From: an uncultured Acidobacteriia bacterium
Lineage (GTDB): Bacteria; Acidobacteriota; Terriglobia; Bryobacterales; Bryobacteraceae
Length of the DNA: 64,000 nucleotides
Direction: 5' to 3'
Assembly: GCA_903900705.1 (NCBI GenBank)
Contig: CAIUOG010000055.1
Span: 1-64,000, forward strand
Shown here one piece after another: positions 35,776 through 44,002 of the stretch (position 1 is the stretch's first letter; each line of letters starts with the position of its first letter). The translations under genes and the position numbers were made by a program. The notes under the pieces are model-generated. The model had not been told where the DNA came from. It ran no database searches and saw nothing but the letters and a program-made list of their open reading frames with translations.

Positions 35776-37110
35776 ATGCCGGATACCTGGGGCTTCTACG
35801 CCTTCTACTCCGTAATTCTGCTGATCCCGATGGTCTGGTACATCCGCCGGCAGTTGCATCGCGAGAAACAGGTCCGCGAGGCCGCGGCCAAAGGCCAGGT
35901 GTTTACCGAAGCGCCGCTTGGGTTTCATCCGCAGATTGACGTCTCCCATTGCATCGGCTGCCAGGGCTGCACCTCCGTTTGTCCGGAAGGGCAGGTGCTC
36001 GGCATGGTGGGCGGAAAGGCAGCCGTGGTCAGGCCGTGGCGTTGTATCGGGCACAGCCTCTGTTCGGAAGCCTGCCCGGTGGGGGCCATCAGGATGGTGC
36101 GCGCTGCGCCCGGAATCAATGCCCGGCTACCCTTTCTCACCGAGGAGTTCGAAACTTCTGTTCCCAACCTTTACATCGCCGGCGAACTCGGAGGTCTGGC
36201 CCTGATCCGGAATGCCGTGCAACAGGGCGCCGAATGCATTGATGTCATTGCCGCCCGGCTCGCCGCCGCGCCCGACCGCGGCGCCGCGGCGATTACAGAC
36301 GTGATTATCGCCGGCGCCGGACCCGCCGGCATCAGCGCCGGCCTTCGAGCTCTTGAACTCGGACTGAGCTTCCTCGTCCTGGAACGCGATGAGGTGGGCG
36401 GGACGATCACCAAATATCCCCGCCAGAAGCTGGTCATGACGACAACGTTCAGCTTCCCGCTCTACCCACCGGAAAAGAAACGGCAGTTATCCAAGGAATA
36501 TATCGTCGATTTCTTCCGGACCGTGACAGCACGACCCGATTTCTCCATTCGCGCTCACGAAGAAGTGAAGAATATCCACGCCAACCCGGACGGTACGCTC
36601 ACCGTATCCACAGGCACTTCCCACTACCAGTGCCGCGCCGTGATTCTCGCCATGGGCCGCGCCGGTTCACCCAACAAGCTGGGAATCCCGGGCGAGGAAC
36701 TCGCCAAGGTGATGTACCGGCTGATTGAGGCGGATCACTATACGAACCGGAGAATTCTGGTCGTCGGCGGTGGCGACAGCGCGGTGGAGGCGGCCATGGG
36801 CCTCGCCATGCAACCGGGCAACAAGGTCACCCTCTCCTACAGGCGCAGTGAGTTCGCCCGTATCAAAGAGCGGAATGCGCAGAGGCTCGAAAGTGAGATT
36901 CGTGCGCGCCGAATTGAAGTTCTCTTCAATTCAGCACCGGTCGCGATCACCCAGGACACCGTCTCAATTCAAACGCCGGAAGGTATCCTTGAACTACCCA
37001 ACGACTACGTCTGGGTCTTCGCCGGCGGCGCGGCACCGGACGACTTCCTGAAGAAGATCGGCATCCACTACGGCCCCCGGGATCTGACGCGGGAAACCGT
37101 GCTCAGCTAA
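35776..37110 (+). CDS. Membrane-tethered ferredoxin/FAD-NAD(P) oxidoreductase fusion
   Basis: 444 residues: an N-terminal membrane helix (~8-22), an Fe-S domain with one canonical motif C59-x2-C62-x2-C65-x3-C69-P and a second C90-x2-H93-x2-C96-x3-C100-P in which His replaces one Cys, then a thioredoxin-reductase-like flavoprotein with FAD (IIAGAGPAGISAG, ~179-191) and NAD(P) (LVVGGGDSAVEAAMG, ~330-344) Rossmann motifs. The redox-active CxxC of true thioredoxin reductase is absent. Starts 7 bp after the b-type membrane protein and is probably the cytoplasmic electron input module (inference). Confidence 0.88.
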   Translation: MPDTWGFYAFYSVILLIPMVWYIRRQLHREKQVREAAAKGQVFTEAPLGFHPQIDVSHCIGCQGCTSVCPEGQVLGMVGGKAAVVRPWRCIGHSLCSEACPVGAIRMVRAAPGINARLPFLTEEFETSVPNLYIAGELGGLALIRNAVQQGAECIDVIAARLAAAPDRGAAAITDVIIAGAGPAGISAGLRALELGLSFLVLERDEVGGTITKYPRQKLVMTTTFSFPLYPPEKKRQLSKEYIVDFFRTVTARPDFSIRAHEEVKNIHANPDGTLTVSTGTSHYQCRAVILAMGRAGSPNKLGIPGEELAKVMYRLIEADHYTNRRILVVGGGDSAVEAAMGLAMQPGNKVTLSYRRSEFARIKERNAQRLESEIRARRIEVLFNSAPVAITQDTVSIQTPEGILELPNDYVWVFAGGAAPDDFLKKIGIHYGPRDLTRETVLS

Positions 37111-38152
37111 GCGGTTCGCCGTTCTCCGTCTCTGAGAACCTGCGCTGGATAGACTCGATTTCCTGGTCGTCAATGGCGTTGAAACACCGGACAATGTCCG
37201 GGTCGAGATGCGTACCGCTGACCCGTCGAATTTCTTCGCGCGCCGCGGCAAGGGTTCCCGCTTTGCGGTAGGGCCGGTTCGAACAAATCGCGTCTAAGGT
37301 GTCGGAAATCGCGAATATCCGGGCATTCAGGGGAATGTCCGTGCCGGCCAGAGCGTTCGGATAACCGGAGCCATTGAACCGCTCATGGTGACAAAGCACC
37401 AGGGCGCGCTCGGCGTCGAAATCCGGAACCTCGGAGAGCAGGCTCGCGCCAATCGAAGGATGCAGGCGCATCAGCCGCCACTCCTCGTCCGTGAGACGAC
37501 CGGGTTTATCGATAACATTTTGCGGGATGGCCACCTTGCCGATATCGTGCAGCAAAGCACCGGTTTCGAGTTGCTGCAGGGGCACACCCGCCAGACCGTA
37601 GCGCTGTCCGATCAGACGGGCGATCGCCGCCACGCGCTGCGAATGCTGCAGTGTCTCGAAGCGCCGGGTTCCCAGCGTGTCAAGCAACGGCAGGAGACGT
37701 CCGGACACGTCGCCGCCCGGGCCGCTTGCCGAAGCCAGAAACGCGCGTACCTGCACGCGCGCCGCCTCTTCGTTCCAGACCGCTCCGCTGCGAAGGTACT
37801 TCGCAACCGCGGCGACCAGATCCTCCTCGGTGACGGGCTTGAACAGATACTCGGTCGCTTTACCGCGCCAGGCATCCATCGCGAGAGGCTGGTCGTATAA
37901 CCCGGAGAGCAAGAGAAAGGGAAGATCGGGAATCGTCTCGCGCACGCGGCTCAGGAACTCTATGCCGTTCATCTCCGGCATCCGGATGTCGGAAACGATC
38001 AGCGCCACCTCATCGCCATGGTCCGCCAGGTACTCCAGCGCTTCCCGGCAATTCCCGAAACTCAGACAGTTGTAGCCGTTATCGGACAGGACGCAGGTCA
38101 GGTATTCCCTGACCATGTCCTCGTCGTCAACCAGCAGGATCCGATGGCGCAT
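37103..38152 (-). CDS. Response regulator with HD-GYP phosphodiesterase domain
   Basis: 349 residues. Receiver domain (~3-120) with phospho-acceptor Asp in VSDIRMPEMNG (~55) and Lys in YLFKPV (~106); a linker; HD-GYP domain with HD in ALLHDIGK (~202) and the GYP loop as HHERFNGSGYP. HD-GYP proteins hydrolyse cyclic di-GMP. No histidine kinase is adjacent. Convergent with the flavoprotein gene, overlapping by 8 bp at the 3' ends. Confidence 0.93.
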   Translation of the reverse strand: MRHRILLVDDEDMVREYLTCVLSDNGYNCLSFGNCREALEYLADHGDEVALIVSDIRMPEMNGIEFLSRVRETIPDLPFLLLSGLYDQPLAMDAWRGKATEYLFKPVTEEDLVAAVAKYLRSGAVWNEEAARVQVRAFLASASGPGGDVSGRLLPLLDTLGTRRFETLQHSQRVAAIARLIGQRYGLAGVPLQQLETGALLHDIGKVAIPQNVIDKPGRLTDEEWRLMRLHPSIGASLLSEVPDFDAERALVLCHHERFNGSGYPNALAGTDIPLNARIFAISDTLDAICSNRPYRKAGTLAAAREEIRRVSGTHLDPDIVRCFNAIDDQEIESIQRRFSETENGEPLS

Positions 38153-38277
38153 CTATTAGACTCAGTTTAAGCTACTATCGGCAGATTACACCCAAAACCT
38201 CACCGGATGGGTCTGGGATAACTTCAGATGTCGCCGCGTCAGCCGCAACACCCTGCTTGTTTGTAAGCCTGCGCCTC

Positions 38278-38589
38278 TTATTTTTTCAGCGTGCGGAGGA
38301 AAGCAACCACATCATCGGCATTGACCGACTTCACCGGCTTCATTTTGCCTTTGCCTTCCGAAATTACCTTCGCCAGATCTCCGTCTGCCTTGCCTTGTAC
38401 TTCCGCGGAACCAAGGTCCGGGATGGTGACGCTCAGCATCTTGGCGATTGCCGGGTTTCCCGCGCCTGTTGCTCCGTGGCAGCCCTTACAGGACTTGTCA
38501 AACGCGGCGCCGCCGGCCTTTGCATCGGCTCCAAAACCAGCCACTGCCAGCGCGAGGGTGGCCACCGCGATCATCATGATTTTTTTCAT
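38278..38589 (-). CDS. Small monoheme cytochrome c (class I)
   Basis: 103 residues. ATG at 38587-38589 preceded by GAAAGGA 8 bp upstream; signal peptide (MKKIMMIAVATLALAVAGFGA). One CXXCH (CKGCH) and a distal Met in KMKPVK, the layout of soluble periplasmic class I c-type electron carriers. A longer start seven codons upstream lacks a ribosome site. It could shuttle electrons for the sulfite-dehydrogenase pair at 39997-41725, but is not adjacent to it. Confidence 0.9.
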   Translation of the reverse strand: MKKIMMIAVATLALAVAGFGADAKAGGAAFDKSCKGCHGATGAGNPAIAKMLSVTIPDLGSAEVQGKADGDLAKVISEGKGKMKPVKSVNADDVVAFLRTLKK

Positions 38590-38697
38590 CTCTATTTTTC
38601 CTTTCGGCACTTCCGTTTTCCCGCAGGCACAGTTCGGCTCCCCGCGCGGTACCTTGGCACCTGCACCTCAAGGGCCATCACAAGATGCCGGAATCCC

Positions 38698-38732
38698 GGA
38701 CTGCGTCTCCAGTGCGCGATCCTCCGCAGTCC
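38698..38732. promoter_or_regulatory. GC-rich hairpin in intergenic leader
   Basis: Between the cytochrome c gene (minus) and the trans-sulfuration gene (plus) there is a 244-bp intergenic stretch holding a perfect 8-bp inverted repeat (38698-38705 with 38725-38732) and a second one (38777-38783 with 38790-38796). It could be a structured leader of either gene. No known riboswitch consensus was matched by eye. Confidence 0.35.
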
Positions 38733-38833
38733 ATTTAGCGCAGCCTGGTGCGCCATTCCGCGCAAGGGAGCCGTATTTCCGTCTCTCCGGACGGAATGAT
38801 ACTATTTCAGATAGACATTAGGATATTTCCAGA

Positions 38834-39979
38834 ATGAGCCATTTCAAGACCCTCGCCATCCACGCCGGTCAGCAGCCCGACCCCACCTATGGCGCGGTTG
38901 TGCCCCCCATTTTCCAAAGCTCCACCTACGCCTTCCGAGCCCCCGGCGAGGCGCGCACTTTCGACTATTCCCGCAGCGGCAACCCCACCCGTCACGCGCT
39001 CGAAACCTGCCTTGCGGCTCTCGAAGGCGGTACAAATGGGTTCGCTTTTTCGACTGGAATGGCAGCCGAAACCACCGTTCTGATGCTCTTCCAGCCCGGC
39101 GACTCCATCCTGGTCCATAACGACATCTATGGCGGCACCTATCGCCTCTTCAATACCGTCTTCCGTCAGGCAGGGCTGAACCCGGAATTTGTCGACCTGC
39201 GCGACCCGGCCGCCCTCCGGGCCGCCATCACGCCACAAACCAAAGCCATCTGGATCGAGACGCCCACCAACCCGCTCATGAACCTGGTGGATCTGGCCGC
39301 CGTCGCACAGGAAGCGGGAAGCAACGGGCTCATCACCATCTGCGATAACACGTTTCTGTCGCCCTACTTCCAGCGTCCGTTGTCGTTGGGCATTGACGTT
39401 GTAGTGCATTCAACAACGAAATACATCAACGGCCATTCGGATGTGGTGGGAGGCGCCGCCATCGTCGGGAGGGTTGACCTCGCGCAGCGCATAGGATATC
39501 TCCAGAACGCACTCGGTACCGTGCAGGCGCCCTCCGACTGTGCCCTGGTGCTGCGCGGCATCCGCACCCTCGCCATCCGCATGGAAGAACACAACCGCAA
39601 CGCGCTGCGCGTGGCGCACTGGCTGGAAGCGCATCCCAAAGTGGAAGCCGTGCTGCATCCAGGACTGCCTTCACATCCCCAGCACGCTCTCGCGCAACGG
39701 CAGATGTCCGGCTATGGCGGGACGTTCTCTTTCAAAGTGCGCGGCGGGCGCGAAGAGGTCTTTCGGTTGCTGCGGAGCACCCGGCTGTTCACGCTCGCGG
39801 AATCGCTGGGAGGCGTGGAATCACTGATCGAACACCCCCGGACGATGACGCACGCATCCCTTGCGCCGGAAATCCTCGACCGCATGGGTATCACGGAGAA
39901 TGTGGTGCGCGTATCAGTTGGAATTGAAGACGCCGACGACCTGGTCGAAGACCTCACCACCGCCTTTAAAGCGGTCTGA
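38834..39979 (+). CDS. PLP-dependent trans-sulfuration enzyme (cystathionine gamma-synthase/lyase type)
   Basis: 381 residues of the Cys/Met metabolism PLP family. Hallmarks: SRSGNPTR (~51-58) for phosphate binding, the Schiff-base Lys in HSTTKYINGH (~195) and SLGGVESLIEHP (~318). It may act as cystathionine gamma-synthase (Met synthesis) or cystathionine gamma-lyase (Cys, H2S release); the sequence alone does not separate these. Convergent with the sulfite-dehydrogenase pair, whose substrate could arise from sulfur amino acid breakdown. Confidence 0.9.
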   Translation: MSHFKTLAIHAGQQPDPTYGAVVPPIFQSSTYAFRAPGEARTFDYSRSGNPTRHALETCLAALEGGTNGFAFSTGMAAETTVLMLFQPGDSILVHNDIYGGTYRLFNTVFRQAGLNPEFVDLRDPAALRAAITPQTKAIWIETPTNPLMNLVDLAAVAQEAGSNGLITICDNTFLSPYFQRPLSLGIDVVVHSTTKYINGHSDVVGGAAIVGRVDLAQRIGYLQNALGTVQAPSDCALVLRGIRTLAIRMEEHNRNALRVAHWLEAHPKVEAVLHPGLPSHPQHALAQRQMSGYGGTFSFKVRGGREEVFRLLRSTRLFTLAESLGGVESLIEHPRTMTHASLAPEILDRMGITENVVRVSVGIEDADDLVEDLTTAFKAV

Positions 39980-39996
39980 AACGCGCGCCCGAACTT

Positions 39997-40527
39997 TCAG
40001 CGTTTCGCCTTGATGTCCGGACGTGAGTCCGGCACAAAACCGTCGCGATTCGGCATCACCACCTTCGGCAGCGTCTGCGCGTTCATCTCTTCATTGCGCT
40101 GCACGATGCCGTTCAGGAACAGTATGTAGGCCGTCACGGCATACACATCGTTGGGCGGCAGAATATGGGGCGTGTTGAACGGCATGGCGCGGTTGATGTG
40201 ATCGAAGACCGTCGTCGCGTAGGGCCAGTAGCTGCCCACCGTCTTCTTTGGCTTAGCCGTCGCGAGGCTTCCGATGCCGCCCACCAGCGCGGGATAGGCG
40301 CCGGGCCGCCCCTGTCCGCCCTCGTTGTGACAAACCACGCACCGGCTTTTGAAGACCACCTCGCCCTGAACAGCAGTTCCCTTCCCCGCCGGAAGGCCCG
40401 TTCCATCCGGCAAGATGGTGATGTCCATGGCGCGAACCTCTTCGGGCGTTGCCGGACGCCCCAGGCCATGCGGCTGCGCATTCAGCAGAGTGGCCAACGC
40501 GAGGCAGCTAAGCAGGAATCGAGACAT
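39997..40527 (-). CDS. Exported monoheme cytochrome c, sulfite dehydrogenase subunit (SorB/SoxD-like)
   Basis: 176 residues: signal peptide (~1-17) and one CXXCH (RCVVCH) around residue 62, with a downstream Met in AMPFNTPHILPPNDV typical of class I c-type subunits of sulfite dehydrogenase. Overlaps the end of the molybdoenzyme gene by 20 bp, so the two are made together. It accepts electrons from the Mo centre (family knowledge). Confidence 0.85.
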   Translation of the reverse strand: MSRFLLSCLALATLLNAQPHGLGRPATPEEVRAMDITILPDGTGLPAGKGTAVQGEVVFKSRCVVCHNEGGQGRPGAYPALVGGIGSLATAKPKKTVGSYWPYATTVFDHINRAMPFNTPHILPPNDVYAVTAYILFLNGIVQRNEEMNAQTLPKVVMPNRDGFVPDSRPDIKAKR

Positions 40528-41725
40528 GCGTCACCTCCCCGTTTGCGTGTACTTTCCATGGCTTGATGGCATTGTAGTGGTACCCGCTGTTCAGCCCGCG
40601 AACAGCCACCAGTTCCTCGCGCGTGGGTTGCAGATAGCCCGTCTCATCGGTGCAGCGGCACTGGATCACGGTTTCCTGCCCATCCCATATCCATGGCAGC
40701 CGAAAGGCCGTCAGCGCCTGCGAAAGCACCGGCTCCCGCAGCGTGGCGACCGCCCAGGTCTGCCCACCGTTCAGCGAAACCTCCACCTTTTCGATCTTCC
40801 CGCGCCCTGACCAGGCGAGACCCACAATCTCATGAAAGCCCGGCTTCAGCTTCTGGCCGCCCGAAGGCCGCGTGATGACGGAACGCGCCTCCATCACGAA
40901 GGTGAACATCTCAGCCTTGCCGTCCCGGCGCAGTTCGGTGTAATAGGCCGTCTCTTTGCTGGACATGGCGGGCTGATCAAGAACGTTCAGCCGTCGCAGC
41001 CACTTCACGTTCATGTTGCCTTCGAACCCCGGCAGAATTAGCCGCAGCGGATAGCCCTGCTCCGGCCGCAGAGCCTCGCCGTTCTGCCCATAGACGAGCA
41101 GCGCGTCCGACATCACTTTTTCCATCGGAATACTGCGCGCCAGCCGGCAGTTGTCCGCGCCTTCCGCGATCACCCACTTCGCCTCGGGTTTCACGCCCGA
41201 TTCCTGAAGCAGAACGCGCAGCGGCACACCGGTCCATTCCGCGCCGCTCACCAGGCCGTGGCTCTGCTGCACGTCGGGTGTCGGCACGCCGCGCTGGTCG
41301 CCGATGTTGTTCCCGCCGCATTCGAGAAAACAAATGCGGGAGACCGCCGGGAAGCGCCGGATATCGTCGATCGTGAAGACCAGCGGCGTCTCCACAAGGC
41401 CATGCACGAGGAGCGTGTGCGTGGCCGGATCGAGCGCGGGCACTCCCGCATGGTGCCGCTCGAAATGCAGGGACGAAGGCGTGATCCATCCCGGAAACAG
41501 GTCGCCCAAAGGCGTGCGGCTGGACCCGGTGCCGGAGCTGGCCGATAAATCCCGAATGGCGCGCAGGGGCTTTTCCAGTGGAGACCGCTCTCCGTACGGG
41601 CGCATGTTGGCCGCCGGAGAGGCCTCCGGCGCAGCCGCCGCCGGTGCGCCTCCCGGTTTCCCGCAGGAAGTCAGCGCCGCCGCCCCGGCGCTGGCCGCCA
41701 GAAACTGCCGCCTGCTTTTCGCCAT
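40508..41725 (-). CDS. Tat-exported sulfite oxidase-family molybdoenzyme (SoxC/SorA-like)
   Basis: 405 residues: Tat signal (KSRRQFLAAS) followed by a lipoprotein-like cysteine (LTSC, C21), the molybdopterin domain with the Mo-ligand C136 in FLECGGNN, and a C-terminal Mo-co dimerisation domain (KVEVSLNGGQTW, YLQPTREEL). Oxidises sulfite to sulfate in the periplasm and passes electrons to cytochrome c of the neighbouring gene. First gene of the pair. Confidence 0.88.
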   Translation of the reverse strand: MAKSRRQFLAASAGAAALTSCGKPGGAPAAAAPEASPAANMRPYGERSPLEKPLRAIRDLSASSGTGSSRTPLGDLFPGWITPSSLHFERHHAGVPALDPATHTLLVHGLVETPLVFTIDDIRRFPAVSRICFLECGGNNIGDQRGVPTPDVQQSHGLVSGAEWTGVPLRVLLQESGVKPEAKWVIAEGADNCRLARSIPMEKVMSDALLVYGQNGEALRPEQGYPLRLILPGFEGNMNVKWLRRLNVLDQPAMSSKETAYYTELRRDGKAEMFTFVMEARSVITRPSGGQKLKPGFHEIVGLAWSGRGKIEKVEVSLNGGQTWAVATLREPVLSQALTAFRLPWIWDGQETVIQCRCTDETGYLQPTREELVAVRGLNSGYHYNAIKPWKVHANGEVTHVSIPA

Positions 41726-41727
41726 GT

Positions 41728-43953
41728 TTACTTCGCGGCCCCCAGCACTTTGGTGGCGGCGTCAATCTGCCCCGCGAATGCCTTCAGTACAGCGGCGGCA
41801 ATCGGAATCTGCTGCTCGGCTTCCGACCAGCGGCGCTCCTCAATCGCTTCCCGCACACCGGGAATCGTCTTCACCCCATAACCGGTGTAGAAGCCCGGCG
41901 CATAGATCTGATGCCGGAACCAGGGCCGCCGCGGCAGACCCTCCTCGCGCAAAAGCACGCGCTCCGTATTCATCAGAATCTGATCCAGAGCCTTGCGTGA
42001 TTCGAGCGGCAACGGCCCGCGCAGCGCTTTTTCCTTCTCATTGAAGGCCGTCGAACTCCGCTCCAGTTCCGCGATCGCATTCTGCAGGGGCGCGAAGCTC
42101 AGAAAGGGCACAGGATCTTTGGGGGCGGGCGCGACATACCGGTCATGCGGATCACTCACCAGTTCGCGCACGTGATCGGCCAGGAGCTGGTTCGATTCCG
42201 CAGTGTCGGCGCGCATCTTATCGGCCAGCTTCGTCAGTTCGTCCACATAGCCTTTTACGGCGCGCACAAAGCCATCGAAGCGCACCGGCAGGGTATCAGC
42301 CTCCGCCAGCCGCATGGTCGCGCGCCCGCCCAGCTGTGCCAGCGCCACCGCGTACTGGAAGTCCGGATCGTCGAACTTCACGAAGTGATCGTAGGAATCG
42401 TAGATGGAGTGATAGACACCGCCGCTTGCATCCTCTCCGCCAAATCCAATCGATAGAGTGGCAATCCCCAGGTGCTGCAGAAACGGCGTAAAGTCTGAAC
42501 CTGACCCGAGCGCGCCCAGAGCCAGATCGCCCTTCTCTTTGCGCCCCATGACGGTACCGATCGCCCGCCGTCTCGCCTGCGCCGAGACGTTCTTTTCCGG
42601 ATCATTCACATCGCCCGCCGCCTCATTGATGAAATGCTCCAGCGTGTGTGACCCTGCCAGTTCCACAAATCCGCGGCCATTGTCGTCGGAATTGACGTAA
42701 GCCACCGCATGCTTCCGCAGTTCCGCCGCATGTGTTTCCGCCCATTCCGTGGACCCCAGCAGCATAGGCTCCTCGCCATCCCACACGGTGTAGATGATGG
42801 ACCGTTTCGGCTTCCAGCCCGCCTTCGCGAGTTCGCCCACGGCGCGGGCCTCTTCCATCATCGGCACCAGTCCGCTCAAAGGGTCAGAAGCGCCAAACAC
42901 CCAGCCATCATGATGGTTGCCGCGAATCACCCATTCGTCGCCCAGTTCTCCACCCGGCAGGCGCGCAATTACGTCATAAGCGGGCGTCAGTTTCCAGTCG
43001 AATTCCAGTTGCAGATGGACGGTCGCGGGCCCCGGCCCGAGGTGATAGGTGAGCGGCAGGGCTCCGCGGAAACCGCGCGGCGCAACGGGCCCGCCGAGCG
43101 CTTTCAGCAGGGGCATCGCGTCTTCGTACGAAATCGGCAGCACCGGAATCTTCGTGATGCTTTCGGCCTTTTCCTTCGTCAGGCGGGGCGCATCTTTCGT
43201 CGCGCCAATACCGGGCGTGAGCGGATCGCCGGGATACAGTGGCATGTCAAGCACGCTGCCCCGCTGCGCGCCCGAGGCAGAACGGAAGCCGCCCTTCGGA
43301 TAAGCATCGCCCACAAAGTAACCGTCCTCATGCGGGTCGGAGTAGATGAGGCAGCCAATTGCGCCGTGCTCCGCCGCCACTTTGGGCTTGATGCCGCGCC
43401 AGGAATTGCCGTAACGCGCGATCACGATTTTGCCTTTCACATCGATTCCGCGCTCCGCCAGCGCATCATAGTCGCCAGGCAAGCCGTAGTTGACGTAAAC
43501 GAGCTGACCGGTGACATTGCCGTCGACTGAGTAAGCGTTATAGACGGGCAGCTGATCCTGCCGCACACCCGAGGTGGAATCTTCTTCGAGAACAGGTTCT
43601 TCCAGCTTCGCGACAAACTTATCGGGCGAAGTCATTTCCAGCTTCCGCAGCTTTGGCGTCGGGAACAGAGGATAGAAGGTTTCTATCTCCACCTGGTAGC
43701 CCCAGGACTGGAACCGGGCCGCCACGAACTCGGCCACCTCTTTGCCCGCCGGCGACCCCAGGTGATGCGGCTTCGCGGACAGCCTCTTGAGCCATTGCTG
43801 CAGGTTGCCCCGCTGCAGCGAGGCATCGAAGGTTTTCTCGCGCGCCAACTGCGCCGCTGCGCCGGAATCAGAGAACCCGGCAAGAGCGCGCGGAGCGGGC
43901 GACTGCGCGGACAGTGCCGCAACCAAAAGGACGATTACGCCAAATCGAAGCAT
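41728..43953 (-). CDS. Exported M28 family peptidase, glutamate carboxypeptidase II-like
   Basis: 741 residues from the ATG at 43951-43953, which starts a signal peptide (MLRFGVIVLLVAALSAQ); longer readings upstream would run into the divergent gene. Contains a PA domain (~150-300), the M28 zinc core (NHHDGWVFGASDP, WDGEEPMLLGSTEW, YVNSDDNGRGF, SIYDSYDHF) and a C-terminal transferrin-receptor-like dimerisation domain. Likely cleaves peptides with acidic residues in the periplasm. Confidence 0.92.
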   Translation of the reverse strand: MLRFGVIVLLVAALSAQSPAPRALAGFSDSGAAAQLAREKTFDASLQRGNLQQWLKRLSAKPHHLGSPAGKEVAEFVAARFQSWGYQVEIETFYPLFPTPKLRKLEMTSPDKFVAKLEEPVLEEDSTSGVRQDQLPVYNAYSVDGNVTGQLVYVNYGLPGDYDALAERGIDVKGKIVIARYGNSWRGIKPKVAAEHGAIGCLIYSDPHEDGYFVGDAYPKGGFRSASGAQRGSVLDMPLYPGDPLTPGIGATKDAPRLTKEKAESITKIPVLPISYEDAMPLLKALGGPVAPRGFRGALPLTYHLGPGPATVHLQLEFDWKLTPAYDVIARLPGGELGDEWVIRGNHHDGWVFGASDPLSGLVPMMEEARAVGELAKAGWKPKRSIIYTVWDGEEPMLLGSTEWAETHAAELRKHAVAYVNSDDNGRGFVELAGSHTLEHFINEAAGDVNDPEKNVSAQARRRAIGTVMGRKEKGDLALGALGSGSDFTPFLQHLGIATLSIGFGGEDASGGVYHSIYDSYDHFVKFDDPDFQYAVALAQLGGRATMRLAEADTLPVRFDGFVRAVKGYVDELTKLADKMRADTAESNQLLADHVRELVSDPHDRYVAPAPKDPVPFLSFAPLQNAIAELERSSTAFNEKEKALRGPLPLESRKALDQILMNTERVLLREEGLPRRPWFRHQIYAPGFYTGYGVKTIPGVREAIEERRWSEAEQQIPIAAAVLKAFAGQIDAATKVLGAAK

Positions 43954-44002
43954 GATCGATGATAACGAAAACGGTCCGCATCCCGCGCTAAACTGGGCCG
44001 AT

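Noticed and set aside
38590-38833. Cyclic di-GMP (GEMM-I) riboswitch
   Set aside because: Consensus core and GNRA-like elements not found on either strand; only generic hairpins are present.
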